From Roseibium salinum (GTDB taxonomy: Bacteria > Pseudomonadota > Alphaproteobacteria > Rhizobiales > Stappiaceae): 64,000 nucleotides of DNA. The stretch is from assembly GCF_026240905.1 (NCBI RefSeq), contig NZ_JAPEVI010000003.1:2790001-2854000 (forward strand), in the 5' to 3' direction. Shown here piece by piece: positions 54,897 through 63,401 of the stretch (its first letter is position 1; every line of letters begins with the position of its first letter). Made by a program: the position numbers and the translations under genes. The notes below the pieces were generated by a model that searched no databases, was not told the DNA's origin, and was given only the letters and a program-made list of their open reading frames with translations.

Positions 54897-55127
54897 AGCA
54901 AGCTATAGAAAATCCCGGACTTGAATTCCGGGCTGTCAGATCCCAATTCACTCGGAGCTGAATTTCGACTTGGCGCGGTCAGATTAGACTGCGCAGCCGG
55001 AAATCGTTCCCGACGGGGTCAGGCAAGTTTTTTAGTATTATCAGCAACACTGTCATCAAGACGTTGGAAAAGACGGCTAGACATGCCGCTTGTATGCCTT
55101 GATGCGATTATTTGGAAAGTAACCTCC

Positions 55128-55328
55128 ATGCACCATGGAAACGTTAAATGGTTCGACAACGGCCGAGGGATCGGCTCCATCGAGCCCGTGGATGGCGACG
55201 ATATCCTCGTCGACCTTGCAGCCCTGCGCCGGTCAGGCATCAACACTCTGAGAGAAGGCCAGCTTGTGGCCTATGATCTGGAGTGGCGCCGCGGCCGGAT
55301 GGTGGCTGAAGATCTGAAAGTCCTGTAA
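55128..55328 (+). CDS. Divergent cold-shock domain protein
   Basis: A 66-residue protein with the CspA outline: MHHGNVKWFDNGRGIGSI, DDILVDLAAL, LREGQLVAYDLEW. The RNA-binding motifs are altered: RNP1 reads RGIGSI in place of KGFGFI, and RNP2 reads ILVDL in place of VFVHF, removing the stacking aromatics. Nucleic-acid binding is therefore doubtful or changed. The ATG at 55128 matches the family start and has AACCTCC-free but A-rich context; a longer frame to 54921 lies in the leader. A long leader precedes it and a strong terminator follows. Confidence 0.82.
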   Translation: MHHGNVKWFDNGRGIGSIEPVDGDDILVDLAALRRSGINTLREGQLVAYDLEWRRGRMVAEDLKVL

Positions 55329-55355
55329 GCTTATCTGCAGGTCTTTCCGGTAACG

Positions 55356-55380
55356 AGGGCGGTTCGACCGCCCTTTTTTA
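55356..55380 (+). terminator. Rho-independent terminator after the cold-shock-like gene
   Basis: GGGCGGT and ACCGCCC form a 7-bp stem with a TCG loop, followed by T6, 28 bp past the stop. Confidence 0.93.
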
Positions 55381-55394
55381 TTTTGGAGTGCGCG

Positions 55395-56699
55395 ATGCAG
55401 GCCGATGCGAGGTTGCAGGAAGGGATCACCGCACACAGAAGCGGCGATCTGGAAGCCGCACTGGCGGCCTACAAGGACGTTCTGACGGCAGATCCGGACC
55501 ATGCGGACGGGCTGCATTTTCTCGGACTGCTGCATTTCGACGCCGGCAAGCCGGACAATGCGATCATCCTGATCCGCAAGTCGCTTGAGCAGAACCCTGC
55601 CAACGCCGCGGCCTATAACAATCTCGGCAACATCCTGAAACTGTCCGATCGGTCCGATGAGGCGCTCGAGGCCTATGTGCGGGCGGTCGAGATCGAGCCG
55701 CGCCATGGCGAGGCATGGTCCAACATCACCGTGATGATGGAAGGGGCGACGAATGTCGACGACCTTCTGCCGATCCTGACGGAGGTCGTGCGCCTCGATC
55801 CGGACAATCCCAATGCCTGGCACAATTACGGCCTGTCGCTGATGCTCGCCGGACGAAGGGACGAGGCAGCCGATGCACTGGAGAGATGCCTGGAATTCGG
55901 AGCAGACGTGTGGAACGACCCCGTCTGGCACGCAAGGGTGCTGTGCTCACTGGGGCGCCAGGAGCGCGCGATCAGGCATCTGGAAGCGGTTGTTGCCGCC
56001 GATCCGGACAGCACGGTGGCCCGTTACCAGCTGGCGGCCGTGCGCGGCGACAAGCTGGACCAGGCGCCGAAAGACTATGTCAAAGCGCATTTCGACAGTT
56101 TTTCCGACAGTTTCGACAATGTTCTGAAAAATCTCGGATACCGGGCCCCCGAACTGGTGGCCGCCGAAGTCGATGCTCTTGCCGGCGAAAGATCCGCCCC
56201 CTTTGCGGACGTGGTGGACCTTGGCTGCGGAACGGGCCTTTGCGGACCGCTGATCCGCCGCCACTGCGGCAAGCTGACGGGGATCGACCTCTCCCCGGGA
56301 ATGCTGCGCAAGGCGGCAGCGCTCGAGGTCTATGATTTCCTGGTGGAAGGGGAACTGGTCGGCTTTCTGAATTCCGACCTGCCCATACGGTTCGATCTGG
56401 CGGTCTGCGTCGACACGCTGTGCTATCTCGGCGATCTGCAGCCCTTCATGGACGCCCTTTTCTCAGCCCTCAAACCGGGCGGCCTGCTGATCGCCAGCGT
56501 CGAACATCTCTCCGACCCCTCAGGCCCGGACTACCGGGTCGACCCGACGGGCCGCTACGCCCACATGCCGGCCTATCTGAGACGAAGCGCGGAGGCCGCG
56601 GGCCTTGCCTATGCCCGGGAAAAACAGGTGGTGCTGCGTAAGGAACTCGGCACGGAAGTTCACGGCCTCATCTTCCACCTGCACAAGCCGCGGGAATAA
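55395..56699 (+). CDS. TPR-repeat / SAM-dependent methyltransferase fusion
   Basis: A 434-residue cytoplasmic protein. Residues about 1-200 form four to five tetratricopeptide repeats (GDLEAALAAYKDVLTADPDH and similar); residues about 245-430 are a class I methyltransferase with motif I VVDLGCGTGLCGPL and the following GIDLSPGMLRKA. Such fusions are common in Alphaproteobacteria with unknown, probably protein or small-molecule, targets. The ATG at 55395 follows GGAG by 8 bp. Confidence 0.88.
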   Translation: MQADARLQEGITAHRSGDLEAALAAYKDVLTADPDHADGLHFLGLLHFDAGKPDNAIILIRKSLEQNPANAAAYNNLGNILKLSDRSDEALEAYVRAVEIEPRHGEAWSNITVMMEGATNVDDLLPILTEVVRLDPDNPNAWHNYGLSLMLAGRRDEAADALERCLEFGADVWNDPVWHARVLCSLGRQERAIRHLEAVVAADPDSTVARYQLAAVRGDKLDQAPKDYVKAHFDSFSDSFDNVLKNLGYRAPELVAAEVDALAGERSAPFADVVDLGCGTGLCGPLIRRHCGKLTGIDLSPGMLRKAAALEVYDFLVEGELVGFLNSDLPIRFDLAVCVDTLCYLGDLQPFMDALFSALKPGGLLIASVEHLSDPSGPDYRVDPTGRYAHMPAYLRRSAEAAGLAYAREKQVVLRKELGTEVHGLIFHLHKPRE

Positions 56700-56792
56700 T
56701 ACCGACCGCGACTGGCTGCGGCCGGATAGTTCGTTTAAAGACTTGAGAGAACCCGTCTCTGACATTTCATTTCTGCGGGAAGTAGAGCAATC

Positions 56793-58058
56793 TTGCAGTC
56801 CGGTCTGTCCAAACGCAGCGCGCTCGGATTCATCCTTGTCACGCTCATCATCAATTCCATGGGCATCGGGCTGATGATGCCGGTCATGCCGTCGCTCCTG
56901 ACAGAACTGACGTCCCTGCCCGTGAGCGATGCCGCCCGCTGGGGTGGTGCCTTGAGCGTCGTCTATGCCCTTATGCAATTCGCCTTCGGTCCGACGCTCG
57001 GCAATCTCTCCGACCGGTTCGGCCGCCGTCCCGTGCTGTTGGTTTCCATGTTCACGCTGGCGGTGGACTATCTGATCATGGCCCTGTCCTGGCATCTTGC
57101 GGTGCTGTTTGTCGGGCGGATCCTGTCGGGCGTGGCCGGGGCAACCTTTTCAGCCGCCTCTGCCTATATCGCCGACGTCTCCTCCAAGGCGGATCGTGCC
57201 AAGAATTTCGGGCTGGTGGGTGCGGGCTTCGGCTTCGGCTTCGTACTCGGCCCGATGATCGGCGGCTTTCTGGGCGAGTTCGGCCCACGAGCCCCTTTCT
57301 GTGCCGCGGCCGCTCTCTCCTTCATCAATTTCCTGTTCGGCTATTTCATGCTTCCGGAAACACTCAAGGATGAAAACAGGCGCGGCTTTGCGTGGAAGAG
57401 GGCCAATCCGTTCGGCGCTCTGAAGCAGATCGGCGCCTATCCGGAGGTTCGCACTCTCCTCCTCGCCGTCTTCCTGTTCGACATTGCCCACTATGTCTAC
57501 CCAGCCGTGTGGAGCTACTACGCGGAAGAGGTTTTTGCCTGGAGCCCGGGTGATATCGGCCTGTCACTCGCCTTCGTCGGTCTCGGCTTCGTTTTTGTTC
57601 AGGGTTATCTGATCCGGGTGCTTGAGCCAAAAGTCGGCTCCGGCCGCACGCTTGTCATCGGCCTTGGTGCGAACCTTGTGGCCTTTGCCGGCCTGGCGTT
57701 GGCAGATGCCGGCTGGATGGCCTATGCGCTGATTTCCTTTGCGGCGATTGGCGCCCTGGCGACACCGGCCTTTACCGGGCTGATGTCCAACCGCATCCCG
57801 GACAATGCGCAAGGCGAGCTCCAAGGCCTGATTTCCAGCGCTGCGGGGCTTTCCATGGTAGTCAGCCCTTTCGTGATGACGCAGACCTTCGCCTATTTCT
57901 CGGGGCCGGATGCGGCGATCGTCTTTCCCGGCGCGCCGTTTGCGTTGGCGGGCCTGCTGATCCTGGCTTCCATGCTGATTGCGCTTCCCTTCATCCGCCT
58001 CCGGGAGACACCGGATCCGGCTTCCGGACCGCAGGAACGGAAAACCCCGGCAGAGTGA
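56793..58058 (+). CDS. MFS transporter of the tetracycline-resistance (TetA) group
   Basis: A 421-residue exporter with 12 predicted membrane segments. Motif A is GNLSDRFGRRPVLL and the N-terminal region IINSMGIGLMMPVMPSLL resembles TetA and related drug:H+ antiporters. The start codon is TTG at 56793 preceded by GGAAG; no ATG gives a complete first helix. There is no adjacent TetR-type gene, so drug resistance is not implied. The ligand is unknown. Confidence 0.87.
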   Translation: MQSGLSKRSALGFILVTLIINSMGIGLMMPVMPSLLTELTSLPVSDAARWGGALSVVYALMQFAFGPTLGNLSDRFGRRPVLLVSMFTLAVDYLIMALSWHLAVLFVGRILSGVAGATFSAASAYIADVSSKADRAKNFGLVGAGFGFGFVLGPMIGGFLGEFGPRAPFCAAAALSFINFLFGYFMLPETLKDENRRGFAWKRANPFGALKQIGAYPEVRTLLLAVFLFDIAHYVYPAVWSYYAEEVFAWSPGDIGLSLAFVGLGFVFVQGYLIRVLEPKVGSGRTLVIGLGANLVAFAGLALADAGWMAYALISFAAIGALATPAFTGLMSNRIPDNAQGELQGLISSAAGLSMVVSPFVMTQTFAYFSGPDAAIVFPGAPFALAGLLILASMLIALPFIRLRETPDPASGPQERKTPAE

Positions 58059-58062
58059 CTTG

Positions 58063-58740
58063 ATGCAGACCTCCTCTCATTCGCAGCTTGCCGGTCCGCG
58101 TCTGGCGCCGGCTTCCGGCAGGCCGGCGAGGCAGCTTGTCGCGATCCTGCACGGCTATGGTGCGGACGGTGAAGACCTGATTGATCTCGGCCGGGCCTGG
58201 CAGGGACGACTGCCGGATGCCGCCTTCGTCGCCCCCGATGCGCCGGAGAAATTGCCGTTTGAAGCGGTTGGCGGCTGCCAGTGGTTCGCCCTCGATGAAC
58301 GCTCGCCCATGGAATACCGGTACGGCGCGGAAGCCGCGCAGCCGGTCCTGGACCGGTTTCTGGATGCCGAATTGGAGAGGCTGTCCCTGGACGGGCGGTC
58401 GCTGGCGCTTGTCGGATTCAGCCAGGGCGCGATGATGGCGTTCCAGTGCGGCCTGCGGCGCAGGACCCCGCCGGCGGCTCTTATCGGCTACAGCGGGCTT
58501 CTGCCCGGCCCCGACCGACTGGAGGGCATCTCCACGCAGGCCCCGGTCCTGATTGTTCACGGCAACGAGGATGACGTGGTGCCCTGCTATCACTCAGACG
58601 CTGCCGCAACGGCGCTGCAGCGGGTCGGTGTGGCTGTCACGGTCCATCAACTCACCGGTCTGGGTCACACGATCGATGAACGCGGCATGGTGCTTGGCGG
58701 GCGCTTTCTGGAAAGAGCGTTTTCGCCGGAGACAGACTGA
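58063..58740 (+). CDS. Alpha/beta hydrolase (phospholipase/carboxylesterase type)
   Basis: A 225-residue serine esterase. The nucleophile is in LVGFSQGAMM, the Asp in VHGNEDDVVP and the His in GLGHTIDE; AILHGYGADGEDL is the oxyanion loop. It belongs to the lysophospholipase/carboxylesterase group. The ATG at 58063 lies 4 bp after the MFS stop, so the pair is probably co-transcribed. Confidence 0.9.
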   Translation: MQTSSHSQLAGPRLAPASGRPARQLVAILHGYGADGEDLIDLGRAWQGRLPDAAFVAPDAPEKLPFEAVGGCQWFALDERSPMEYRYGAEAAQPVLDRFLDAELERLSLDGRSLALVGFSQGAMMAFQCGLRRRTPPAALIGYSGLLPGPDRLEGISTQAPVLIVHGNEDDVVPCYHSDAAATALQRVGVAVTVHQLTGLGHTIDERGMVLGGRFLERAFSPETD

Positions 58741-58879
58741 GCACCGACAGGCCCGGCGCCTGCCGGTAGCATACACGGCAGTTACAGCCTGGGCTTGGTT
58801 AATAGCCTGTTAAGTGTTTTGCGCAATCCTGAGAGGGAGCCGGACCAGGAGGGTCCGCGGCCGCCAGGAAGCAAGCGCC

Positions 58880-59500
58880 ATGCAGATTTCGATCGAAACC
58901 ACCACTCAAAGCTCAAGCCTCTTTTCGGCATCCTTTTCGAGCGGAGGTTCCCAGGGTCCCAAGAACGACCCCAGGGGGAACGCCTACGGGCACGAGATCG
59001 GCCAGCGCAACGGGCACAACAAGGCGCCCGCGGTCAGCCTTCTGGAATCGGCCAGCAAGAAAGCCGAAGAAGACGCGGTGATAATCGCCCAGCTTCAGGA
59101 TGCGGTTGACAAGGGCAAGTCCGAAAAGAACGGCAAGAAGGAAAAAGACGGTGGCCTGGCGACCGTCGAGGACTACCAGAAAACCGCCAGCCAGCTGAAG
59201 GCGGCGCTCGGCGAGGAAGAAGAGAGCGGCGCGACCTCCTCCGTCGCCTATGAAAGCGCGTCGATTTCCACCACCACCATCGAAGCCGAAATCGACGGTG
59301 AGACGCTTTCCGCCCAGTTCGTTTCTTTCGAGCGGGTTTCCTTCAACGACGAAACCGGCCTCTCCGTCCGCACCGCCAACGCGTCGACGATCGAAGGCAA
59401 TTTCGACGGTGGCTCCTTCAGCTACCAGAGCGCTGCCGTGAGCGAGCTTTATGCCGGCAGCAAAGAGCAGGTCTCCAATCTCTTCGGGCTGACCGCCTAG
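58880..59500 (+). CDS. Conserved-looking hypothetical protein, Ser/Glu/Lys-rich
   Basis: A 206-residue protein I do not recognise. There is no signal peptide or membrane segment. The N-terminus is Ser/Thr-rich (MQISIETTTQSSSLFSASFS), a highly charged Lys/Glu stretch follows (about residues 50-95), and the C-terminal half is rich in Ser/Thr and acidic residues with short beta-like repeats (TTTIEAEIDGETLSAQFVSF). AGGAAG lies upstream of the ATG. It is unaffiliated with its neighbours; codon usage looks like that of the surrounding genes. It could be a surface or flagellar-hook-like structural protein, but nothing shows that. Confidence 0.75.
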   Translation: MQISIETTTQSSSLFSASFSSGGSQGPKNDPRGNAYGHEIGQRNGHNKAPAVSLLESASKKAEEDAVIIAQLQDAVDKGKSEKNGKKEKDGGLATVEDYQKTASQLKAALGEEEESGATSSVAYESASISTTTIEAEIDGETLSAQFVSFERVSFNDETGLSVRTANASTIEGNFDGGSFSYQSAAVSELYAGSKEQVSNLFGLTA

Positions 59501-59502
59501 AG

Positions 59503-59574
59503 CATTCTGCGCTCTTCAGTTCCCTCATGCCGAGGAGGGCCAAGGGCCCTCCCCGATCCTGCGAACGCAGAATG
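59503..59574. repeat. Palindromic intergenic unit between convergent genes
   Basis: CATTCTGCG (59503-59511) and CGCAGAATG (59566-59574) are perfect outer arms; within them GAGGGCC-AA-GGGCCCTC forms a strong inner hairpin near 59534-59551. It probably ends transcription from both sides and has the look of a dispersed rhizobiales-type palindrome. Confidence 0.65.
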
Positions 59575-59604
59575 ACCGCACCGTCAAAGGCTGCGTTCTG
59601 AGCC

Positions 59605-60648
59605 TCAGGCCTGTTTCAGATAGGCCACCAGGATATCCTGGGCCGCCTGAAGGTCGGTCTTGTGGATCATCTCGGTGACCGTGTGAATGTACCTGGTGCC
59701 GACGACGATCCCGACCGCCTTTGCCCCGGCCGCGGCCTGCTGCGCGGCGGCGCCGTCCTGGCCGCCGGCGGCCAGCATGGTGCGCTGGAACGGGATCTTT
59801 GCCTTTTCGGCCAACGCTTCGAATTCCTTGACCAGGTCCCGGTCGGCGATGAAGCTGGAATCCTTGACATGCAGGCCGAAACCCTCGCCCTGAACCGTGG
59901 TGCGGTCCTGTTCCGGAACGCCCGGCGTGTCGCAGGACAGGGTCGTGTCGATGCCAAGGCCGACATCCGGATTGACGGCAAAGGCGGCCGTGCGCGCGCC
60001 GCGCATGCCGACTTCCTCCTGGCAGGTGAAGACGACGTGGATTTCACATGCGTGTTTCGTCTTGCCCAGGCCCCTGATGGCCTCGATCCCCAGCCAGCAG
60101 GCGATGCGGTTGTCGAGCGCCTTGGAAACGATCTTGTCGCCGATCTCGATCAGCGGTTCGTCCATGGTGACCATGTCGCCGACCTTGACCACATCCCGGG
60201 TATTCTCCCCCATTCCCAGATCGATCACGAAGTCCTTCGGCTCCGGCACTTTCTTGCGCTCTTCCGCGGAGGAGATATGGATGGGCTTGCCGCCGGGATT
60301 CATCACGCCCTTGAAATCGCCCTCGTCGGTGGAGACCAGCACCCGGCGGGAAAACAGGTTGCGCGGATCGAACCCACCCACCGGCTGCACGTGAATGAAG
60401 CCCTTGTCGGTGATGTGCGAAACCAGAAAGCCGATTTCATCCATGTGGCAGAGCAGCATGACCTTTTTCGGCGAACCCTTTTTCGCTGCCTTGCGGCTGT
60501 CCCGGCGGCACAGGAGCGACCCCATCGCGTCGACCGTGATCTCGTCGAACAGGTCCTTGATTTCGGCCTGGATCAAGTCGCGCACCCGGTGTTCGTGACC
60601 CGGCACGCCGGGGGTTTCGCAAAGTCGGCGGAGGAGATCGATGTTCAT
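59605..60648 (-). CDS. M42-family metallopeptidase (glutamyl aminopeptidase/endoglucanase type)
   Basis: A 347-residue dizinc exopeptidase with tetrahedral assembly. Metal ligands and catalytic Glu: LLCHMDEIGFLV, SKALDNRIACW, TCQEEVGMRGA, GIDTTLSCDTPG and YIHTVTEMIH. Family members are broad-specificity aminopeptidases. It is divergent from the patatin gene by 292 bp. Confidence 0.93.
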   Translation of the reverse strand: MNIDLLRRLCETPGVPGHEHRVRDLIQAEIKDLFDEITVDAMGSLLCRRDSRKAAKKGSPKKVMLLCHMDEIGFLVSHITDKGFIHVQPVGGFDPRNLFSRRVLVSTDEGDFKGVMNPGGKPIHISSAEERKKVPEPKDFVIDLGMGENTRDVVKVGDMVTMDEPLIEIGDKIVSKALDNRIACWLGIEAIRGLGKTKHACEIHVVFTCQEEVGMRGARTAAFAVNPDVGLGIDTTLSCDTPGVPEQDRTTVQGEGFGLHVKDSSFIADRDLVKEFEALAEKAKIPFQRTMLAAGGQDGAAAQQAAAGAKAVGIVVGTRYIHTVTEMIHKTDLQAAQDILVAYLKQA

Positions 60649-60940
60649 GGAGCATCCTGTAGAGGGTATGAAAGTCGGGCCGATCCTGTCCTGAATACCG
60701 TCTGGCGATCAGGAACGCGGGCAGCCGCAGATGGAGTGTGCCGGTAAAGGCACATGAAACGGCGCGCCTTTACAACCGGAATTAACCGCTTGGTCGCTAT
60801 TTTTGCAATACGGGCGCGCTTTTTTCGCTTTGCCATTGCGGTGACGCATTTAGTGACAAACATTTAGGAACAGAAAAGCAATAAGTGTCCGACGCAACCT
60901 GCAAGTCGACACACTCCCTTCCTGTGTTTTCCGGGGACGA

Positions 60941-62026
60941 ATGATGACCAAAAAACGATTTATACTTTCCATAGATGGCGGCGGTGTCCGCGGCCTCATT
61001 CCTTTACGCATTCTCGAAGCTCTGGAGAGCCGGCTGATCCATCGGGGCGTGGACGCGCCGATGCACCGGATCTTTGACCTGATGGCCGGCACCTCCACCG
61101 GCGGACTGATTGCCGCGGGCCTGTGCGCACCGCGCCCCGGCGGCTCTTCCGGCGAGGCCGCGGCGACGATTTCCGAGCTGCGTGCCTTCTATGAGCGCGA
61201 GGCCCGCAACATCTTCAGCCACTCGCTGAGCGCGCGGATCGGCCGCACGCTGACCAACCCGCTCGGGCTCTTTGACGAGACCTATGACGCCCGCCCGCTG
61301 GAAAAGCTGCTCAAGGAACGTTTCGGCTGGACCTCCATGGCGAGCGGCCTGAGCAAGCTTGTGCTCACCGCTTACGACATCGAGCAGCGGCGCGCGGTCT
61401 TCATGACCAACGGCCTTGAGGGAAACGGCAGCCGGCCGGACGATTATTATTTCTGGCAGGCGGTTCGCGCGACCACGGCCGCGCCGTCCTATTTCGAGCC
61501 AGCCCGGGTGGAAAACCTCAGCCGCAAGCGTGAAGAAGCGCTGGTCGACGGCGGTGTCTTCATGAACGATCCGGCAATCGCGGCCTATCTGGAGGCCGGC
61601 AAGCTTGGCTGGGGCGAGGACGAAATCGTCATCCTGTCGCTCGGCACCGGTCAAGCACCGGGGCGGGCCTTCCCCTACAAGGAAGCTGCCGGCTGGGGCG
61701 CTCTGGGCTGGATGCAGCCTTCCAAGGACGTGCCCATCCTGTCGATCTTCTCCGACGGGCAATCCCAGACCGCGTCCTACCAGGCCCGGCACCTGTTCGA
61801 CGAGCTGCCCGGCGTTACCTTCCACCGCCTTCAGGCGGAACTCCCGCCGGAAGCCGAGGCCATCGACAATGCCCGGCCCGGCAACATCATCGCTCTCAAC
61901 GGTGCCGCCGACCGGGTGATCCGCGACAACACCACGCTGCTGGACGCGCTTGCCGACATGTTGAAAGCCAATGTGGAAACGCGGGAAACGGATGCGCCGG
62001 AGCCGAATCTGGTGCATGCTGCCTAG
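60941..62026 (+). CDS. Patatin-like phospholipase
   Basis: A 361-residue cytosolic lipid acyl hydrolase. The oxyanion hole is SIDGGGVRGLIPL near the N-terminus, the nucleophile is in MAGTSTGGLIAAG and the dyad Asp in LVDGGVFMND. Patatins hydrolyse membrane lipids; relatives also act as effectors in CBASS defence, but no nucleotidyltransferase or other CBASS gene is adjacent. The ATG is 292 bp from the divergent peptidase gene. Confidence 0.9.
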   Translation: MMTKKRFILSIDGGGVRGLIPLRILEALESRLIHRGVDAPMHRIFDLMAGTSTGGLIAAGLCAPRPGGSSGEAAATISELRAFYEREARNIFSHSLSARIGRTLTNPLGLFDETYDARPLEKLLKERFGWTSMASGLSKLVLTAYDIEQRRAVFMTNGLEGNGSRPDDYYFWQAVRATTAAPSYFEPARVENLSRKREEALVDGGVFMNDPAIAAYLEAGKLGWGEDEIVILSLGTGQAPGRAFPYKEAAGWGALGWMQPSKDVPILSIFSDGQSQTASYQARHLFDELPGVTFHRLQAELPPEAEAIDNARPGNIIALNGAADRVIRDNTTLLDALADMLKANVETRETDAPEPNLVHAA

Positions 62027-62095
62027 CATCGGGGTGTGTTGAGAGCCAGGATACGCTCACACCGCCCCGGCCCTAGCGACGCACGAGGTTCCAAG

Positions 62096-63205
62096 GTGAC
62101 CAAGCGCAGACAAGCGGTGCATGCCGCCGCGCCGAGAGACCGGAAACACGCCTTTGCCGGACTGGCCGGACTGTTCGCGGCCATCGTGATGACCGTGGAC
62201 GCCGGAGCGGTCACCCCCATTCCCGACACCAAGCCGGAAACGGTGGAGGCGACTTCCAGCGATGGTGCCCGACCGGGCGCCGAATTGGCGGCCGGCATTC
62301 CCGTTCCGGTGAAAAAACGTGCCGTCCCGGAAGGCTATGACGCCCCCCAGGCCAATCTGGTGCTTCGCTCGGACCGTCCTGCCAAGGATTATTTCGGCGC
62401 CGCAGACGGCCCCGCGCCGCTCAAGGCCCGCGCGATCGGCTCCTATGCCAAGGGATGCCTCGCCGGGGGGTCGGTCCTGCCGCCGGACGGGCCGACCTGG
62501 CAGGCAATGCGTCTTTCCCGGAATCGCAACTGGGGCCACCCGGCCCTGATCGACTATCTGAAGGATCTTGCCGCCGACGCCCCAAAGGCGGGCTGGAACG
62601 GGCTGCTTGTCGGCGACCTGGCGCAACCGCGCGGCGGCCCGATGACCTCCGGACATGCCAGTCACCAGATCGGTCTCGATGCCGATATCTGGCTGACCGA
62701 AATGCCCAACCGGCGGCTGACACCAGAAGAGCGCGAGGAGATTTCGGCGATCTCCATGCTGAAGGGCCCCCTGGACGTGAAAGGTGCCGACCGGCGGGTC
62801 GATCCGGCCAAGTGGACGGACACCCACGCACGGCTGATCCGCCATGCGGCGTCGGACAACCGCGTTGCGCGGATCTTCGTCAGTCCGACGATCAAGAAGG
62901 CCCTGTGCGAATTCGAAACCGGCCGGGACAGGGAGTGGCTGCGCAAGGTCCGTCCCTGGTGGGGCCACCACTACCATTTCCATGTCCGGCTTTCCTGTCC
63001 GCCCGGCAGCACCGGCTGCAAGGACCAGAACCCGCCCCCGCCGGGGGACGGCTGCGGGGCGCACCTAACCTATTGGCTTTCCGACGAACCCTGGGTGCCC
63101 AAGGAGCCGCGCAAGCCGGGCGAAAAGCCCAAGGTCGTCAAGAAACGCCCGATGGCGTTGGCAGCTCTACCGCAAGACTGCAGGACGGTTCTGACCGCCA
63201 ACTGA
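62096..63205 (+). CDS. mepA: Penicillin-insensitive murein endopeptidase
   Basis: A 369-residue LAS-type metalloprotease cleaving DD-crosslinks in peptidoglycan. Zinc ligands are in SGHASHQIGLDADIW and GHHYHFHVRL; SAYNNP-like GSTGC and GCGAHL supply the disulphides. An N-terminal membrane/signal helix (FAGLAGLFAAIVMTVDAG) targets the periplasm. The GTG at 62096 is preferred to a TTG at 62036 because it has GAGG upstream; either is possible. It follows the patatin gene by 69 bp. Confidence 0.9.
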   Translation: MTKRRQAVHAAAPRDRKHAFAGLAGLFAAIVMTVDAGAVTPIPDTKPETVEATSSDGARPGAELAAGIPVPVKKRAVPEGYDAPQANLVLRSDRPAKDYFGAADGPAPLKARAIGSYAKGCLAGGSVLPPDGPTWQAMRLSRNRNWGHPALIDYLKDLAADAPKAGWNGLLVGDLAQPRGGPMTSGHASHQIGLDADIWLTEMPNRRLTPEEREEISAISMLKGPLDVKGADRRVDPAKWTDTHARLIRHAASDNRVARIFVSPTIKKALCEFETGRDREWLRKVRPWWGHHYHFHVRLSCPPGSTGCKDQNPPPPGDGCGAHLTYWLSDEPWVPKEPRKPGEKPKVVKKRPMALAALPQDCRTVLTAN

Positions 63206-63401
63206 CTGGACGCGGCATGGCGTCCCTGCGTGGCCGGCGTTTTCGCTGTGACTGTGATCACTTCTGCAATCGTGTCATTTCGCTCAAATTCCGCTCCGGA
63301 CTTCCTGATTGGATCGAGCCGGGGGGCGACGATCAGGATGTCCAGGCCCCTCACGGCGGTTCGTGGGGGCTCCCATTCAATTGAGCGAACTGGATACACC
63401 G

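Noticed and set aside
56793..58058. Calling the TetA-like MFS gene a tetracycline-resistance gene
   Set aside because: The group is broad; there is no divergent TetR gene and nothing in the sequence gives drug specificity.
60941..62026. CBASS-type defence cassette around the patatin gene
   Set aside because: No CD-NTase, ubiquitin-like or HORMA/TRIP13 genes are nearby; the neighbours are a peptidase and a murein endopeptidase.
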